Positions 32,086 through 41,089 are shown, counted from the first letter of the stretch. The stretch: DNA of 51,964 bases from Burkholderiales bacterium (GCA_017880775.1 JADGRQ010000031.1:1-51964); one strand, 5' to 3'. A program made the numbers and translations. The notes: generated by a model not told the origin, from the sequence alone.

Positions 32086-33303
32086 ATGATGCGTTCGTTT
32101 CTCATGGCGGTCGCGCTCGCTGCCGCGTCCACGGCACAGGCACAGGGCACCATCAAGTTCGCGATCCTCGGGCCGATGGCGTTCGTGCAGGGCGAGAACC
32201 ACTGGGCGGGCGCGGAGATGGCGCGCGACGAGATCAACAAGGCGGGCGGCATCGCGGTCGGCGGCAAGAAGATGCAGGTTGAGCTGATCCGCGCCGACAC
32301 CAACGAGGTGCAGTCGGTGCCCGACGCGACCAACGCGACCGAACGGGTCATCTCACGCGACAAGGCCGATTTCCTGATCGGCGGCTTCCGCTCCGAAGCG
32401 GTGCTCGCGATGCAGGAGATCGCGATGGACAGCAAGAAGATCTTCCTCGGCGCCGGGGCCGCCGACGCGAGGCTCGGCGAGAACGTGGAGAAGAACTATG
32501 ATCGCTACAAGTACTGGTTCCGGGTCACGCCGACCAAGTCTCCCGACCTGTTCCGCTCGCTCGTGGCGATCCTCGGCTCGATCGGCGACCAGATGCGGCA
32601 GGCGCTGAAGAAAGAGCAGCCGGCAGTCGCGATCGTTGCCGAGAAGACGGCGTGGACTGAACCGATCATGAAAGCTCTTCAGGCGACGCTGCCCAAGATG
32701 AAGATGGAAGTGGTGGGCACCTGGCAGCCTTCCGCGGTGGCGACCGACGTGACGGCCGAACTCTCGGCGATCGAGCGCGCGGGGGCGGACATCGTCTTCA
32801 CGGTGATCTCGGGCCCGGTTGGCATCTCCCTTGGACGCCAGATGGGCGAGCGCAACATGAAGGCGGTGGCGTTCGGCATCAACGTCGAGGCCCAGAAGGA
32901 CGAGTTCTGGGCCGCGACGGCAGGCAAGGGCAACTTTGTCTCCACGCTCGATACCTACTCCGAGGTGGAGATCACGCCAAAGACCGTCCCGTTCGTGCGC
33001 GCGTTCAAGGAGCGCTACAAGAAGGCCCCGACCTACACTGCCGCGACCTACGACGCGATCATGATGCTCAAGGCGGCGATCGAGCAGGCGGGCACCACGG
33101 ACGCCGACAAGCTCGTTCCGGTGCTGGAGAAGATGGAACACGTCGGCACGGCCGCAGTCGCGTCGTGGGACAAGCGTCACGACCTGATCTGGGCGGTGGG
33201 CAAGACTGCGGGCATCGGCGTGCAGTGGCAGGACGGCAAGAAGGTGCCGTTCTGGCCGCCGGAGGTGAAAGGCATGCAGCCCTTCAAGATGCCTGCGCGG
33301 TGA
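32086..33303 (+). CDS. Branched-chain amino acid-type ABC transporter substrate-binding protein
   Basis: A 405-residue periplasmic binding protein of the LivJ/LivK type (type I fold). The signal peptide MMRSFLMAVALAAASTAQA is followed by IKFAILGPMAFVQGENHWAGAEMARDEINKAGGI, the usual first lobe of receptors for amino acids and diverse carboxylates. Two ATG codons are adjacent at 32086 and 32089; the preceding AAGGAGAAGG serves either. It heads the forward half of a split Liv transporter (receptor, LivH, LivM). Confidence 0.92.
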   Translation: MMRSFLMAVALAAASTAQAQGTIKFAILGPMAFVQGENHWAGAEMARDEINKAGGIAVGGKKMQVELIRADTNEVQSVPDATNATERVISRDKADFLIGGFRSEAVLAMQEIAMDSKKIFLGAGAADARLGENVEKNYDRYKYWFRVTPTKSPDLFRSLVAILGSIGDQMRQALKKEQPAVAIVAEKTAWTEPIMKALQATLPKMKMEVVGTWQPSAVATDVTAELSAIERAGADIVFTVISGPVGISLGRQMGERNMKAVAFGINVEAQKDEFWAATAGKGNFVSTLDTYSEVEITPKTVPFVRAFKERYKKAPTYTAATYDAIMMLKAAIEQAGTTDADKLVPVLEKMEHVGTAAVASWDKRHDLIWAVGKTAGIGVQWQDGKKVPFWPPEVKGMQPFKMPAR

Positions 33304-33359
33304 GCGCCGCGACGCAGTGAGGGGCGGGCGCACCGCGAGGCGCGCCCTGTTCTTTTGCG

Positions 33360-34229
33360 ATGCTTCAGGACATTCTCGTCACGGGGCTGGTGAACGGCGG
33401 CGTGTACGCGCTGCTGGCGATCGGCTTCTCGCTCATTTTCGGCGTCGCGCGCATCGTCAACATCGCGCACACCGCGTTCTACATGCTCGCCGCGTACTGC
33501 TTCTACAGCCTGCTGGTGAAGGCGGGGCTGGGATTCGCGGTCTCCGGCATCGTCTCGGTCGCGGCCGTGACCCTGTTCTCGGTCCTCTGCTACCGGCTCG
33601 TGATCGAGCCGGTGCGCGAGCATGAGTCCGCGGTGCTGATCGCGACCATCGCGCTTGCGCTCGTGTTCCAGGAGCTGATGCTGTTTTCGTTCGGCGGCCA
33701 CTATCTCGGCATTCCATCGACGCTGGACGGCGTCGTGAACCTCGCCGGCGTGAGCGTTCCGTACCAGCGTCTGCTCATCCTGGTCGTTGCCGCGCTGATG
33801 CTTGTCGCGACCTGGGCGTTGCTGTACCGCACGCGCTTGGGGCTTGCGATTCGCGCCACCGCGAACGACATCGAGGTGGCGAGCCTGATGGGCATGAACG
33901 TGGACCGCGTCGCGATGGCGACGGTCGCGATTTCGGTGGCGCTCGCGGCGATCGCCGGAGTTGTGGTGGCGCCGGTGTTGGTGGTCGATCCGTTCATGTG
34001 GCTCTCGCCGCTCGTGACGATGCTCGCCATCGTGGTGCTGGGCGGCCTGGGGAGCCTCAAGGGGAGCCTGATCGGCGCGCTCGTCATCGGTTACGTCGAG
34101 GCGATCACCGTCTTTGCGCTTCCGTCGGGCGCGTTTCTGAAGGGCGCGGTGGCGCTCTCGATCATGGTGCTGGTATTGCTGGTGCGGCCCGAGGGGCTGT
34201 ACGGCGTCGTGTTCGAGGAGGAGCGCTGA
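33360..34229 (+). CDS. livH: Branched-chain amino acid-type ABC transporter permease LivH
   Basis: A 289-residue inner-membrane permease with about eight hydrophobic helices. The N-terminus GLVNGGVYALLAIGFSLIFGVARIVNIAHTAFYMLAAY and the cytoplasmic coupling region TRLGLAIRATANDIEVASLMGMNVDRVAMATVAIS are typical of LivH. The following VLGGLGSLKGSLIGALVIGYVE is also family-specific. The stop overlaps the livM start (ATGA). The transported substrate cannot be told from the permease. Confidence 0.92.
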   Translation: MLQDILVTGLVNGGVYALLAIGFSLIFGVARIVNIAHTAFYMLAAYCFYSLLVKAGLGFAVSGIVSVAAVTLFSVLCYRLVIEPVREHESAVLIATIALALVFQELMLFSFGGHYLGIPSTLDGVVNLAGVSVPYQRLLILVVAALMLVATWALLYRTRLGLAIRATANDIEVASLMGMNVDRVAMATVAISVALAAIAGVVVAPVLVVDPFMWLSPLVTMLAIVVLGGLGSLKGSLIGALVIGYVEAITVFALPSGAFLKGAVALSIMVLVLLVRPEGLYGVVFEEER

Positions 34230-35308
34230 TGTACTGGCTGCGGCGCGGCTGGGCGGAACTGAAGAACGAGGTGTTCGTGCTGCCGTCGCGCACCGCCGTT
34301 CTCGCCTGGGCGCTCGCGCTGCTCGTGCTGCCGTACGTGTACGGTGATCCATACGTCCTGAGAATCGTCACGCTTACGTGCCTGTTCGCGATCTTCGCCG
34401 CGAGCTGGGACCTGCTTGCCGGCTACACCGGGCAGGTGAATTTCGGGCACGCGCTGTTCTTCGGCGCGGGCGCTTACGCGTCGGCGCTCGTCTCGCTCAA
34501 TTTCGGCGTCACGCCCTGGGTCACGGTCTGGATCGGTGCGCTCGTCGCGACCGCGTTCGGCGTGGTGGTGGGTTACCTGTGCCAGCGGCTGCGCGGCTCA
34601 TACCTTTCTCTCGCGACGCTCGCCTTCCCGCTGATCGCCCTGGGCCTGCTGTTCGCCTTCCCGGATTTCTCGGGCGGAGAGCTCGGCGTCTCGGGGCTCA
34701 GGCGCCTGGCGACGACGGTCACCGCGAACTACTACGTTGCCGTGCTCGCGATGTTGGCCGTGGTGTTCGGGCTGTGGTTGATCGCGGATTCGAAATTCGG
34801 CCTCGTGCTGCACGCGATCCGCGACGATGAGGTCGCGGCGCGCGCCTCCGGCATCAACACGCCGCGCTACAAGCTCGCCGTGTTCGCGGTCTCGGCCTTT
34901 GCCGCCGGGCTCGCGGGCGCGCTATTCGCGCACTACATCCGCGTCGCCGGCCCCTCGACGCTCGAGACCGCGCTCTCCTTTCAGGTGGTGATCTGGGGGA
35001 TTTTCGGTGGCGCGGCGACGATCTACGGCCCCGTCGCTGCGGTGTTCATCCTGTACCCGCTCACGGAATGGCTTGCAAACTTCAGGGCGATCGGCGAATT
35101 GCGGCTGCTGATCTTCGCGGTGATCGTGCTGCTCGTGCTGCTTTTCATGCCGCGCGGTCTTTCACCCTGGGTGCGCGACAGGATCGAGACCGCCTGCCCG
35201 CGTTGCAAGCAGCGCAACCGCGCCTGGCGCAGCGCGTGCCGCCTGTGCGGCGCGCCGCTGGAAAATCGGGGTCGGAGTGCAATTTCGGAAAAGCTGAAAT
35301 CGCCGTAG
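34229..35308 (+). CDS. livM: Branched-chain amino acid-type ABC transporter permease LivM with zinc-ribbon-like tail
   Basis: A 359-residue permease. The Liv core has YTGQVNFGHALFFGAGAYASALV, the EAA-like loop SKFGLVLHAIRDDEVAARASGINTPRYKLAVF and WGIFGGAATIYGPVAAVFIL. After the last helix a cytoplasmic tail carries CPRC (323-326) and CRLC (337-340), four cysteines spaced like a small zinc ribbon. The final 15 residues (ENRGRSAISEKLKSP) are encoded by an inverted-repeat element, which also supplies the stop codon. ATG 34229 overlaps the livH stop. It converges with livF. Confidence 0.9.
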   Translation: MYWLRRGWAELKNEVFVLPSRTAVLAWALALLVLPYVYGDPYVLRIVTLTCLFAIFAASWDLLAGYTGQVNFGHALFFGAGAYASALVSLNFGVTPWVTVWIGALVATAFGVVVGYLCQRLRGSYLSLATLAFPLIALGLLFAFPDFSGGELGVSGLRRLATTVTANYYVAVLAMLAVVFGLWLIADSKFGLVLHAIRDDEVAARASGINTPRYKLAVFAVSAFAAGLAGALFAHYIRVAGPSTLETALSFQVVIWGIFGGAATIYGPVAAVFILYPLTEWLANFRAIGELRLLIFAVIVLLVLLFMPRGLSPWVRDRIETACPRCKQRNRAWRSACRLCGAPLENRGRSAISEKLKSP

Positions 35309-35347
35309 GTGAATCTCGGCGAAATCGTACTTCGAGCCCGATTTTCC
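35260..35347. repeat. REP/BIME-like imperfect inverted repeat at the livM-livF junction
   Basis: Two 28-bp arms, 35260-35287 and 35320-35347, are inverted copies matching at 24 of 28 positions. The outer 11 bp (GGAAAATCGGG/CCCGATTTTCC) are perfect. A 32-bp spacer separates the arms. It covers the last codons of livM and the whole 39-bp gap to livF. Size and position at converging gene ends fit a REP doublet (BIME) or small MITE, and it may act as a transcription stop for both genes. Confidence 0.65.
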
Positions 35348-36100
35348 CTACAGACCGAGATAGCTGGCACGCAGCGTCTCGTCCGCCATGAGCTGGGCGG
35401 AGGGGCCGTGCGCGATGATCTTGCCCTGCGAGAGCACGTAGTTGCGGTCGGACATACGGAACACCTGGCCGACTTCCTGCTCGACGAGCAGCACCGGCAC
35501 GCCCGCTTCGTGCACCCTCGCGATCGCCACGAACAGTTCCCCGCGGATCTTCGGCGCGAGCCCGAGCGACGGCTCGTCGATGCACAGGAGCTTCGCCTCG
35601 AACATCAGCGCCCGCGCGATCGCGAGCATCTGCTGTTCGCCGCCCGAGAGTGTGCCGGCGATCTGGCCGCTGCGCGCGGCGAGCTGCGGAAAGAGCGCGA
35701 ACGCGCGCTCGAGCCGGGTGCCGGTGTCGGTGCTGCCGGACGCGAGATAGGCGCCGGCCATCAGGTTCTCGAGCACGGTTAACTCGCGAAACGGCCGCCT
35801 GCGCTCGGGGCAGAGCACCAGTCCCTTCATGCGGATCTCGTGCGGCGCGAGCGAATCGATCCTCTCGCCGCCGAAGCGCACCTCGCCCTCGAGCACGATG
35901 TTCCCCGTGGTGCCGCGCTTCATGCGTGCCTCGAAATTCACCAGCCCCGAGATCGCCCGCAGCAGTGTGGACTTGCCTGCGCCGTTCGGGCCGACGAGCC
36001 CGACGAATTCTTCTGCACCGACCTCGAGCGAGACCCCGTTCAGGATCTGCGCCTTGTCGTAGCGAACGGAAAGATTCCCGACCTCAAGCAGCGAACGCAC
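35348..36100 (-). CDS. livF: ABC transporter ATP-binding protein LivF
   Basis: A 250-residue ATPase with Walker A GPNGAGKST (about 37-45), signature LSGGEQQMLAIARAL and Walker B LLCIDEPSLGLAPK, followed by the H-loop region and the LivF-type end EVGQVFRMSDRNYVLSQGKIIAHG. It would pair with LivG to energise LivHM. Its start (36100) lies 17 bp inside the 3' end of livG, so the two are translationally coupled. An internal insert (about 58-68, ARMKRGTTGNIV) lengthens the loop after Walker A. Confidence 0.93.
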   Translation of the reverse strand: MRSLLEVGNLSVRYDKAQILNGVSLEVGAEEFVGLVGPNGAGKSTLLRAISGLVNFEARMKRGTTGNIVLEGEVRFGGERIDSLAPHEIRMKGLVLCPERRRPFRELTVLENLMAGAYLASGSTDTGTRLERAFALFPQLAARSGQIAGTLSGGEQQMLAIARALMFEAKLLCIDEPSLGLAPKIRGELFVAIARVHEAGVPVLLVEQEVGQVFRMSDRNYVLSQGKIIAHGPSAQLMADETLRASYLGL

Positions 36101-36860
36101 TCTCGCTCCCCAGGTAGGCCTCGATCACCTTCGGGTCTTTGACGACCTCCGCCGGCGTGCCGTCGGCGATCAGCACGCCGTGATCGAGCACGATCACGCG
36201 GTCGACGATCGACATCAGCTCCTTCAGCTTGTGCTCGATCATCAGCACCGCGGGCCCCTCCGAGTGCAGGCGCCCGAAGCGCCCGCCCTTGTGCAGCCGC
36301 CGGATCGAGCGCGCGAGCAGGTCCGATTCGGCCGGGTTGAGGCCCCCCAGCGGCTCGTCGAGAAGCAGCAGTTCCGGCTCGGTCGCGATCGCGCGCGCCA
36401 CCTCGAGGCGCTTCAAGTCCCCCTGCGAGAGGGCCGAAGCGGGCTCCAGCGCCATGTCGGAAATGCCGACGAATTCGAGCGCGTCCATCGCCTTGGCCTC
36501 GATCTTCTTCACCCATTCGCCGCGGCTGCGCGCGCGCGGCGCCAAGAGCGGCACCATGACGTTGGCGATGATCGGCAGGTGCCGGAAGGGGCGGGTGTTC
36601 TGGAACGTCCCGGCGATTCCCCGCCGCACCACATCCCACGGCTTGAGCGCGGTGAGGTCCTCGCCATTGATGACGATACGGCCTGCATCCGGGCGGAGAA
36701 TCTTGGTGATCAGCCTCAGCAGCGTCGTCTTGCCCGAGCCGTTCGGGCCGATCAGGCCGACGATCTGGTCGCGACGCAATTCGAAGCTCACGTTCCCGAC
36801 CGCGGTGAGCCCGCCGAAGCGCTTGGTGATGCCTTCGACCTTGAAGAACGGAACAGTCAT
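36084..36860 (-). CDS. livG: ABC transporter ATP-binding protein LivG
   Basis: A 258-residue ATPase with Walker A GPNGSGKTT and Walker B LLLLDEPLGGLNP. The LivG-specific GIAGTFQNTRPFRHLPIIANV and the C-terminal VIVLDHGVLIADGTPAEVVKDPKVIEAYLG are present. The ABC signature is LSQGDLKRLEVARA, a variant of LSGGQ in which the second Gly is Gln and the Gln is Asp. An insert (HKGGRFGRLHSEG, about 194-206) precedes the H-loop. Its start lies two bases after the stop of the upstream CoA ligase gene (36863), linking import and activation. Confidence 0.92.
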   Translation of the reverse strand: MTVPFFKVEGITKRFGGLTAVGNVSFELRRDQIVGLIGPNGSGKTTLLRLITKILRPDAGRIVINGEDLTALKPWDVVRRGIAGTFQNTRPFRHLPIIANVMVPLLAPRARSRGEWVKKIEAKAMDALEFVGISDMALEPASALSQGDLKRLEVARAIATEPELLLLDEPLGGLNPAESDLLARSIRRLHKGGRFGRLHSEGPAVLMIEHKLKELMSIVDRVIVLDHGVLIADGTPAEVVKDPKVIEAYLGSESAFAA

Positions 36861-36862
36861 CG

Positions 36863-38527
36863 CTAATGCTCTTCGCGCAGCTCGCGACGCGAAACCTTGC
36901 CGACGTCGGTCTTAGGCAGCTCCCCGCGGAACTCGACCAGGTGCGGTACCTTGTACTCGGCCAGCCTTTCGCGGCAGTAGACCTTGATCTGGTCCTCCGA
37001 GAGCTTGCCGCGGGCGTCGCCCTGCAGCACGACAATCGCCTTGATCAGCTGTCCGACCGCCGGATCGGGCACACCGATCACGCCTGCAGCCTTCACCTGC
37101 GGGTGGCCGTAGAGCACGTCCTCGACGTCCTTGGCGAAGATCGAGTAGCCCTTGTACTTGATCAGGTCCTTGGAGCGATCGTAGAAATGGAAGTATCCCT
37201 CCTCGTCCATGCGCACGATGTCGCCGGTGAGCATCCAGCGCACCCCACCCGCCTCGATGAAGGTGCGCGCGGTCTCCTCGGGCTTGCCCCAGTACCCGAG
37301 CATGACGTTCGGTCCCGCAAGCACGAGCTCCCCGGTTTCGCCCTGCGGCACGAACGTGCGCGTCTCGGGATTGAGCACCGCCGCGAGCATATTGGGCACT
37401 GGGCAGCCGAAGGAGCCGGCCTTCGGCCGATCGAGAGGATTGACATGGCTTGCGGAGCAGGTCTCGGACAACCCGTAGCCCTCGATGATGTTCGAGCCGG
37501 TCCGCTTCGCCCAGCCCTTCATCGTCGATTCGTGCAGGGTGTCGGCGCCCGAAAGGACGAGCTTGAGCCGTTTCCAGTCCGCCTTGTTGGTGTCCTTGTG
37601 GTCCTTCAGATACTCGTAGAGCGTCGGCACCCCGTAGAACACCGTCGCCTGGTAGCGCTCCATCGCCGCGAGGATCGCTTCGGTATCCGGATTGGTGAAC
37701 AACACGAGCAGGCTCCCTTGCGTCAGCCCCCCCAGCATGATCACCACTTGCCCGTAGATGTGGAAAAAAGGCAGGAACGCGAGAACCACTTCCTTGCCGA
37801 ATTCGAAAGCCGGAAACGCCGCCTGCGATGCGGCCTGCGCCGCGATCAGGTTGTAGTGCGTGAGCATCACGCCCTTTGGGTGCCCGGTGGTGCCGCCGGT
37901 GTACGGAAGCACGGCGATATCCGTCTTCGGATCGATCGGCGCCGCAGGCGGCTGCGGCGGATGCGCCCTGAGCAGGTCCTGCAGCCAGTGCCGGTCCGGC
38001 GCCGCAGGGATCGCGGGCGCCTTCTTGCCGAGGAGCCGCCTCAACGCCGGCAGGTACTCGTTGACGTTGGTGAGCACCGTGAAATCGAGCGCGGCGCCGG
38101 ATTTCGCCACCTTTTCCCAAAGGATGTCCTGGCAGATCACCGCCCGCGCGCCGCTGTCGGCGAGCTGGTAGCGTACCTCGTGGCTCGTGTAGACCGGGCT
38201 GATCGGCGTGACCGTGGCGCCGCACTTGAGTACTGCAAAGTACGCGATGATGAACTGCGGGCTGTTGAGCAGGAACAGCGCCACGCGGTCGCCCTTCTTC
38301 AAGCCCAGCTCCGCGAGCGCGTGCGCGAGGCGGTCGGTCGCCTCGCGCAGTTCCCGGTACGTGATCTCGCGGCCATAGAACACCACCGCGCGCCGCCCGG
38401 GATCGCGCGCGCAGGCTTCGTCGAAGGCCTGCGGCACCGACTTGAGCGGCACCTCCACCGTTGCAGGTACGCCCTTTTGATAGTGGCGCAGCCAGGGTTT
38501 GGCGAGGTATTGCGCGAGTGCGTCCAT
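36863..38527 (-). CDS. AMP-dependent acyl-CoA ligase
   Basis: A 554-residue acyl-CoA synthetase. The P-loop is YTGGTTGHPKG, followed by GYGLSETCSASHVNPLDRP, the hinge YFHFYDRSKDLIKYKGYSIFAKDVE and the C-terminal Lys region LPKTDVGKVSRRELRE. It differs clearly from the ligase at 18888-20576. ATG 38527 follows GGAGGGAA and gives the family N-terminus. TAGAAT on the - strand about 25 bp upstream is a -10 candidate. It shares an operon with livG and livF, so the imported substrate is probably a carboxylic acid rather than an amino acid; this is inference from context. Confidence 0.92.
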   Translation of the reverse strand: MDALAQYLAKPWLRHYQKGVPATVEVPLKSVPQAFDEACARDPGRRAVVFYGREITYRELREATDRLAHALAELGLKKGDRVALFLLNSPQFIIAYFAVLKCGATVTPISPVYTSHEVRYQLADSGARAVICQDILWEKVAKSGAALDFTVLTNVNEYLPALRRLLGKKAPAIPAAPDRHWLQDLLRAHPPQPPAAPIDPKTDIAVLPYTGGTTGHPKGVMLTHYNLIAAQAASQAAFPAFEFGKEVVLAFLPFFHIYGQVVIMLGGLTQGSLLVLFTNPDTEAILAAMERYQATVFYGVPTLYEYLKDHKDTNKADWKRLKLVLSGADTLHESTMKGWAKRTGSNIIEGYGLSETCSASHVNPLDRPKAGSFGCPVPNMLAAVLNPETRTFVPQGETGELVLAGPNVMLGYWGKPEETARTFIEAGGVRWMLTGDIVRMDEEGYFHFYDRSKDLIKYKGYSIFAKDVEDVLYGHPQVKAAGVIGVPDPAVGQLIKAIVVLQGDARGKLSEDQIKVYCRERLAEYKVPHLVEFRGELPKTDVGKVSRRELREEH

Positions 38528-38641
38528 CGTTCCCTCCATGCGGCATTCTAGCGGCAACGGTGGACACTTCGCCCGGCGGCGGATGCCTGTGCCGGGCGCA
38601 GGCCGAGGATCTGGCATGCTTCCCGGGTTTCATGCTGCGCG

Positions 38642-39409
38642 CTAGCTGAGCGCCCCCGCGTCGACGCGGAACGGCGTGCCGGTCACGAGCGACGCAGCGG
38701 GCGAAGACAGCCAGACGGCGGCGGCGGCAACCTCGTCCGGTTCGCCGAACCGTCCGATGGCCTGTCGCGCGAGCATCGTCTCGCGCATGCCGGCGTGCTC
38801 GAACAGTGGACCCGCGAGCGGCGTCTCGATCGGGCCGGGGCACACGCAGTTGACCCGGATGCCGCGCCTTCCGTAACTCCGCGCCGCCGCGCGCGTCAAT
38901 CCGACCACGGCATGTTTCGAGGCCGTGTACGCGGGCAGCAGCGGGCTGCCGATCAATCCCGCGACCGACGCGGTGTTGACGATCGAATGCCCTCCATGCG
39001 GCGGTTGCTGTGCCAGCATCGCCGCAATCTGAACCTGCATGCACAGCCAGACGCCCCTTACGTTGACGGCCATGACGTGCTCGTAGTCGTCCAGAGAACA
39101 GGCGTGCAGTTCGCCGACCGGCCCGAGTACGCCGGCGTTATTGAATGCGCAGTCGATGCGTCCGAACGCATCCAGCGCGAACGCGACGAATGCGCGCACT
39201 GACGCCTCCTCCGTGACGTCCACCCGCGCGGCGAGCGCTTCGTTCCCCGCGTCCCGAAGCGTGCGCGCCGTTTCCTCGGCGGTCTCCGACACCAGGTCCC
39301 CGATCACGACGCGCGCCCCTTCGCCGGCAAACCGCCGCGCGGCGGCCCGGCCGATGCCCGATCCGCCTCCGGTGATCAACACGACCCTTCCTTCCAGTTG
39401 TTTCGACAT
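38642..39409 (-). CDS. SDR-family oxidoreductase
   Basis: A 255-residue classical short-chain dehydrogenase with all motifs: TGGGSGIG cofactor loop, FNNAG, catalytic Ser in NTASVAG and YTASK. The C-terminal region VTGTPFRVDAGALS closes the fold. GGGAGAA precedes ATG 39409; an in-frame ATG at 39487 would add 26 unconserved residues. It is transcribed away from the sulfatase gene. The 114-bp gap to the CoA ligase gene shows only the ligase promoter. Confidence 0.9.
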   Translation of the reverse strand: MSKQLEGRVVLITGGGSGIGRAAARRFAGEGARVVIGDLVSETAEETARTLRDAGNEALAARVDVTEEASVRAFVAFALDAFGRIDCAFNNAGVLGPVGELHACSLDDYEHVMAVNVRGVWLCMQVQIAAMLAQQPPHGGHSIVNTASVAGLIGSPLLPAYTASKHAVVGLTRAAARSYGRRGIRVNCVCPGPIETPLAGPLFEHAGMRETMLARQAIGRFGEPDEVAAAAVWLSSPAASLVTGTPFRVDAGALS

Positions 39410-39454
39410 GCTTTCTCCCAGTGAAATGCCCGCGGTCCGGTGCGCCGGGGTGCG

Positions 39455-39463
39455 TAGAATGTA
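39455..39463. promoter_or_regulatory. Symmetric -10 boxes of the divergent SDR and sulfatase genes
   Basis: TAGAAT (39455-39460, + strand) and TACATT (39463-39458, - strand) overlap in TAGAATGTA, in the 105-bp gap between the divergent start codons. Both genes have good Shine-Dalgarno sequences here, so the transcripts are leadered. No strong -35 is apparent on either side. Confidence 0.35.
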
Positions 39464-39514
39464 GGCGCGGCGCGAAGCGGCGGTCAAGCGCGGGCGCCTA
39501 GGGAGGCGCTATAC

Positions 39515-41059
39515 ATGCCGAAGTTCGACCCCATCGCCTCACCGACCGTACGCACCGCGGAGCATCTCGAGCCGGCGTTCGCGCATGCCGAGCAGTCCGA
39601 TGCGGCGAAGAAGAAAATCGCCGAATTTTCCGCGCGGCGCCGAAAGCGGCCGAACGTCCTCGTGTTCCTGATGGACGACGTGGGTTGGGGCGATTTCGGC
39701 TGCTACGGTGGCGGCGTGGCGGTGGGAGCGCCGACGCCCAATTTCGACCGGCTCGCGCGCGCCGGGCTGCAGCTCACATCCTGTTATTCGGAGCCGACCT
39801 GCTCGCCTTCGCGGGCGACGCTGCTCACCGGGCGCGTGCCGCATCGCCACGGGCTGCACCGCCCGCCGATGTACGGCGAGCCCGGCGGCCTGATCGGCGA
39901 GGCGACGCTGCCGCAGTTGCTCTCCGACAGCGGGTACGCGACCCAGGCGGTGGGCAAGTGGCACATCGGCGAGAACGCGGCCTCGCAGCCGCAGAACGTG
40001 GGCTTTGACGACTTTTACGGTTTCCTCTCGGTATCGGACATGTATACCGAATGGCGCGATCCGCACTTCTTTCCCGAGATGGTGTATTCGGAGGCGCGCA
40101 CCGAGTGGGTGAAGAACATGCCCTTCAACCGCTGCTTCGTGCACGCAAAAAAGGGCGGAACGCCGGAGAATGTCGAGGAGGTGACCATCCCGGCGCTGTC
40201 GCTGCTCGACGAAAAGTGGTGCCAGTACTCGGAGGCGTTCATCCAGCGCATGGCTGGCGGCAAGCAGCCATGGCTGCTCTATCACTGTACGCGGGGCGCG
40301 CACTTCGACAACTACCCGCACGAGCGGTTCCTCGCCGCCTCGCCTGCAAAGCATCCTTACAAGGACACGCTGATCGAGTTGGACGACATCGTGCGGCGCC
40401 TCACCGAAGCGCTGCGCGCAACCGGGCAACTCGAGGACACGCTGATCTTCATCTCGTCGGACAACGGCCCGCACATGGAGACCTGGCCTGACGCGGCCTA
40501 CACGCCGTTTCGCTGCGGCAAGGGCTCGACCTGGGAAGGCGGCGTGCGCGTGCCGGGCATCGTCGTCTGGCCCGGCATGGTCGAAGCCGGCATTCAAAGC
40601 GACGGCCTGTTCGGTTTCAGCGACATCCTGCCGACGGTGCTCGCTCTGGCGGGCGAATCGGCCCGTCTGCCTGCCGACCGCTACATCGACGGCGTGGACC
40701 AGTCCTCGTTCCTGCTCGCGCGCGATGGCCTGTCGCACCGCAAGTACCACTACTACTGGCTGATGAGCACCTTTTCGGCGCTGCGCTGTGGCGAGTACAA
40801 GATGGTGCTGAGTTCCACCAGCGACGACGACACCGGCGCGTGGGGGCCGGGCGGGTTCACCGGGATCCTGCAGAAGCACACCTATCCGGCGCTCTACAAC
40901 CTGTATCTCGACCCCAAGGAAACCCACAACTACATGACGCGCAAGCTTGCGTACATGGAGGCGTTCCAGCTCGGCATCCGCCAGCACCTGCTCACCTTCA
41001 AGCGTTTTCCGCCGAAGACCGTGATGGGCCTGCAGGCGGCCGACGCGCGAGCGAAGTAG
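39515..41059 (+). CDS. Sulfatase (arylsulfatase A family), no signal peptide
   Basis: A 514-residue type I sulfatase. The formylglycine site CSPSR begins at Cys96 within PTCSPSRATLLTGR. Metal ligands are Asp54-Asp55 in VFLMDDVGWGD, and the second pair is in FISSDNGPH. VGKWHIG supplies a further conserved Lys/His. It would hydrolyse a sulfate ester, once Cys96 is converted to formylglycine by an enzyme not in this window. There is no signal peptide (the N-terminus is charged), so it appears cytoplasmic, suggesting an imported sulfated substrate. GGGAGG precedes the start. Confidence 0.9.
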   Translation: MPKFDPIASPTVRTAEHLEPAFAHAEQSDAAKKKIAEFSARRRKRPNVLVFLMDDVGWGDFGCYGGGVAVGAPTPNFDRLARAGLQLTSCYSEPTCSPSRATLLTGRVPHRHGLHRPPMYGEPGGLIGEATLPQLLSDSGYATQAVGKWHIGENAASQPQNVGFDDFYGFLSVSDMYTEWRDPHFFPEMVYSEARTEWVKNMPFNRCFVHAKKGGTPENVEEVTIPALSLLDEKWCQYSEAFIQRMAGGKQPWLLYHCTRGAHFDNYPHERFLAASPAKHPYKDTLIELDDIVRRLTEALRATGQLEDTLIFISSDNGPHMETWPDAAYTPFRCGKGSTWEGGVRVPGIVVWPGMVEAGIQSDGLFGFSDILPTVLALAGESARLPADRYIDGVDQSSFLLARDGLSHRKYHYYWLMSTFSALRCGEYKMVLSSTSDDDTGAWGPGGFTGILQKHTYPALYNLYLDPKETHNYMTRKLAYMEAFQLGIRQHLLTFKRFPPKTVMGLQAADARAK

Positions 41060-41089
41060 TAAACTGCGAATTCCGATCGGAGGCACGCC

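Noticed and set aside
36084-36860. LivG ABC signature LSQGD as evidence of an inactive ATPase
   Set aside because: Walker A, Walker B and the H-loop region are intact, and the signature varies among LivG proteins, so loss of function is not supported.
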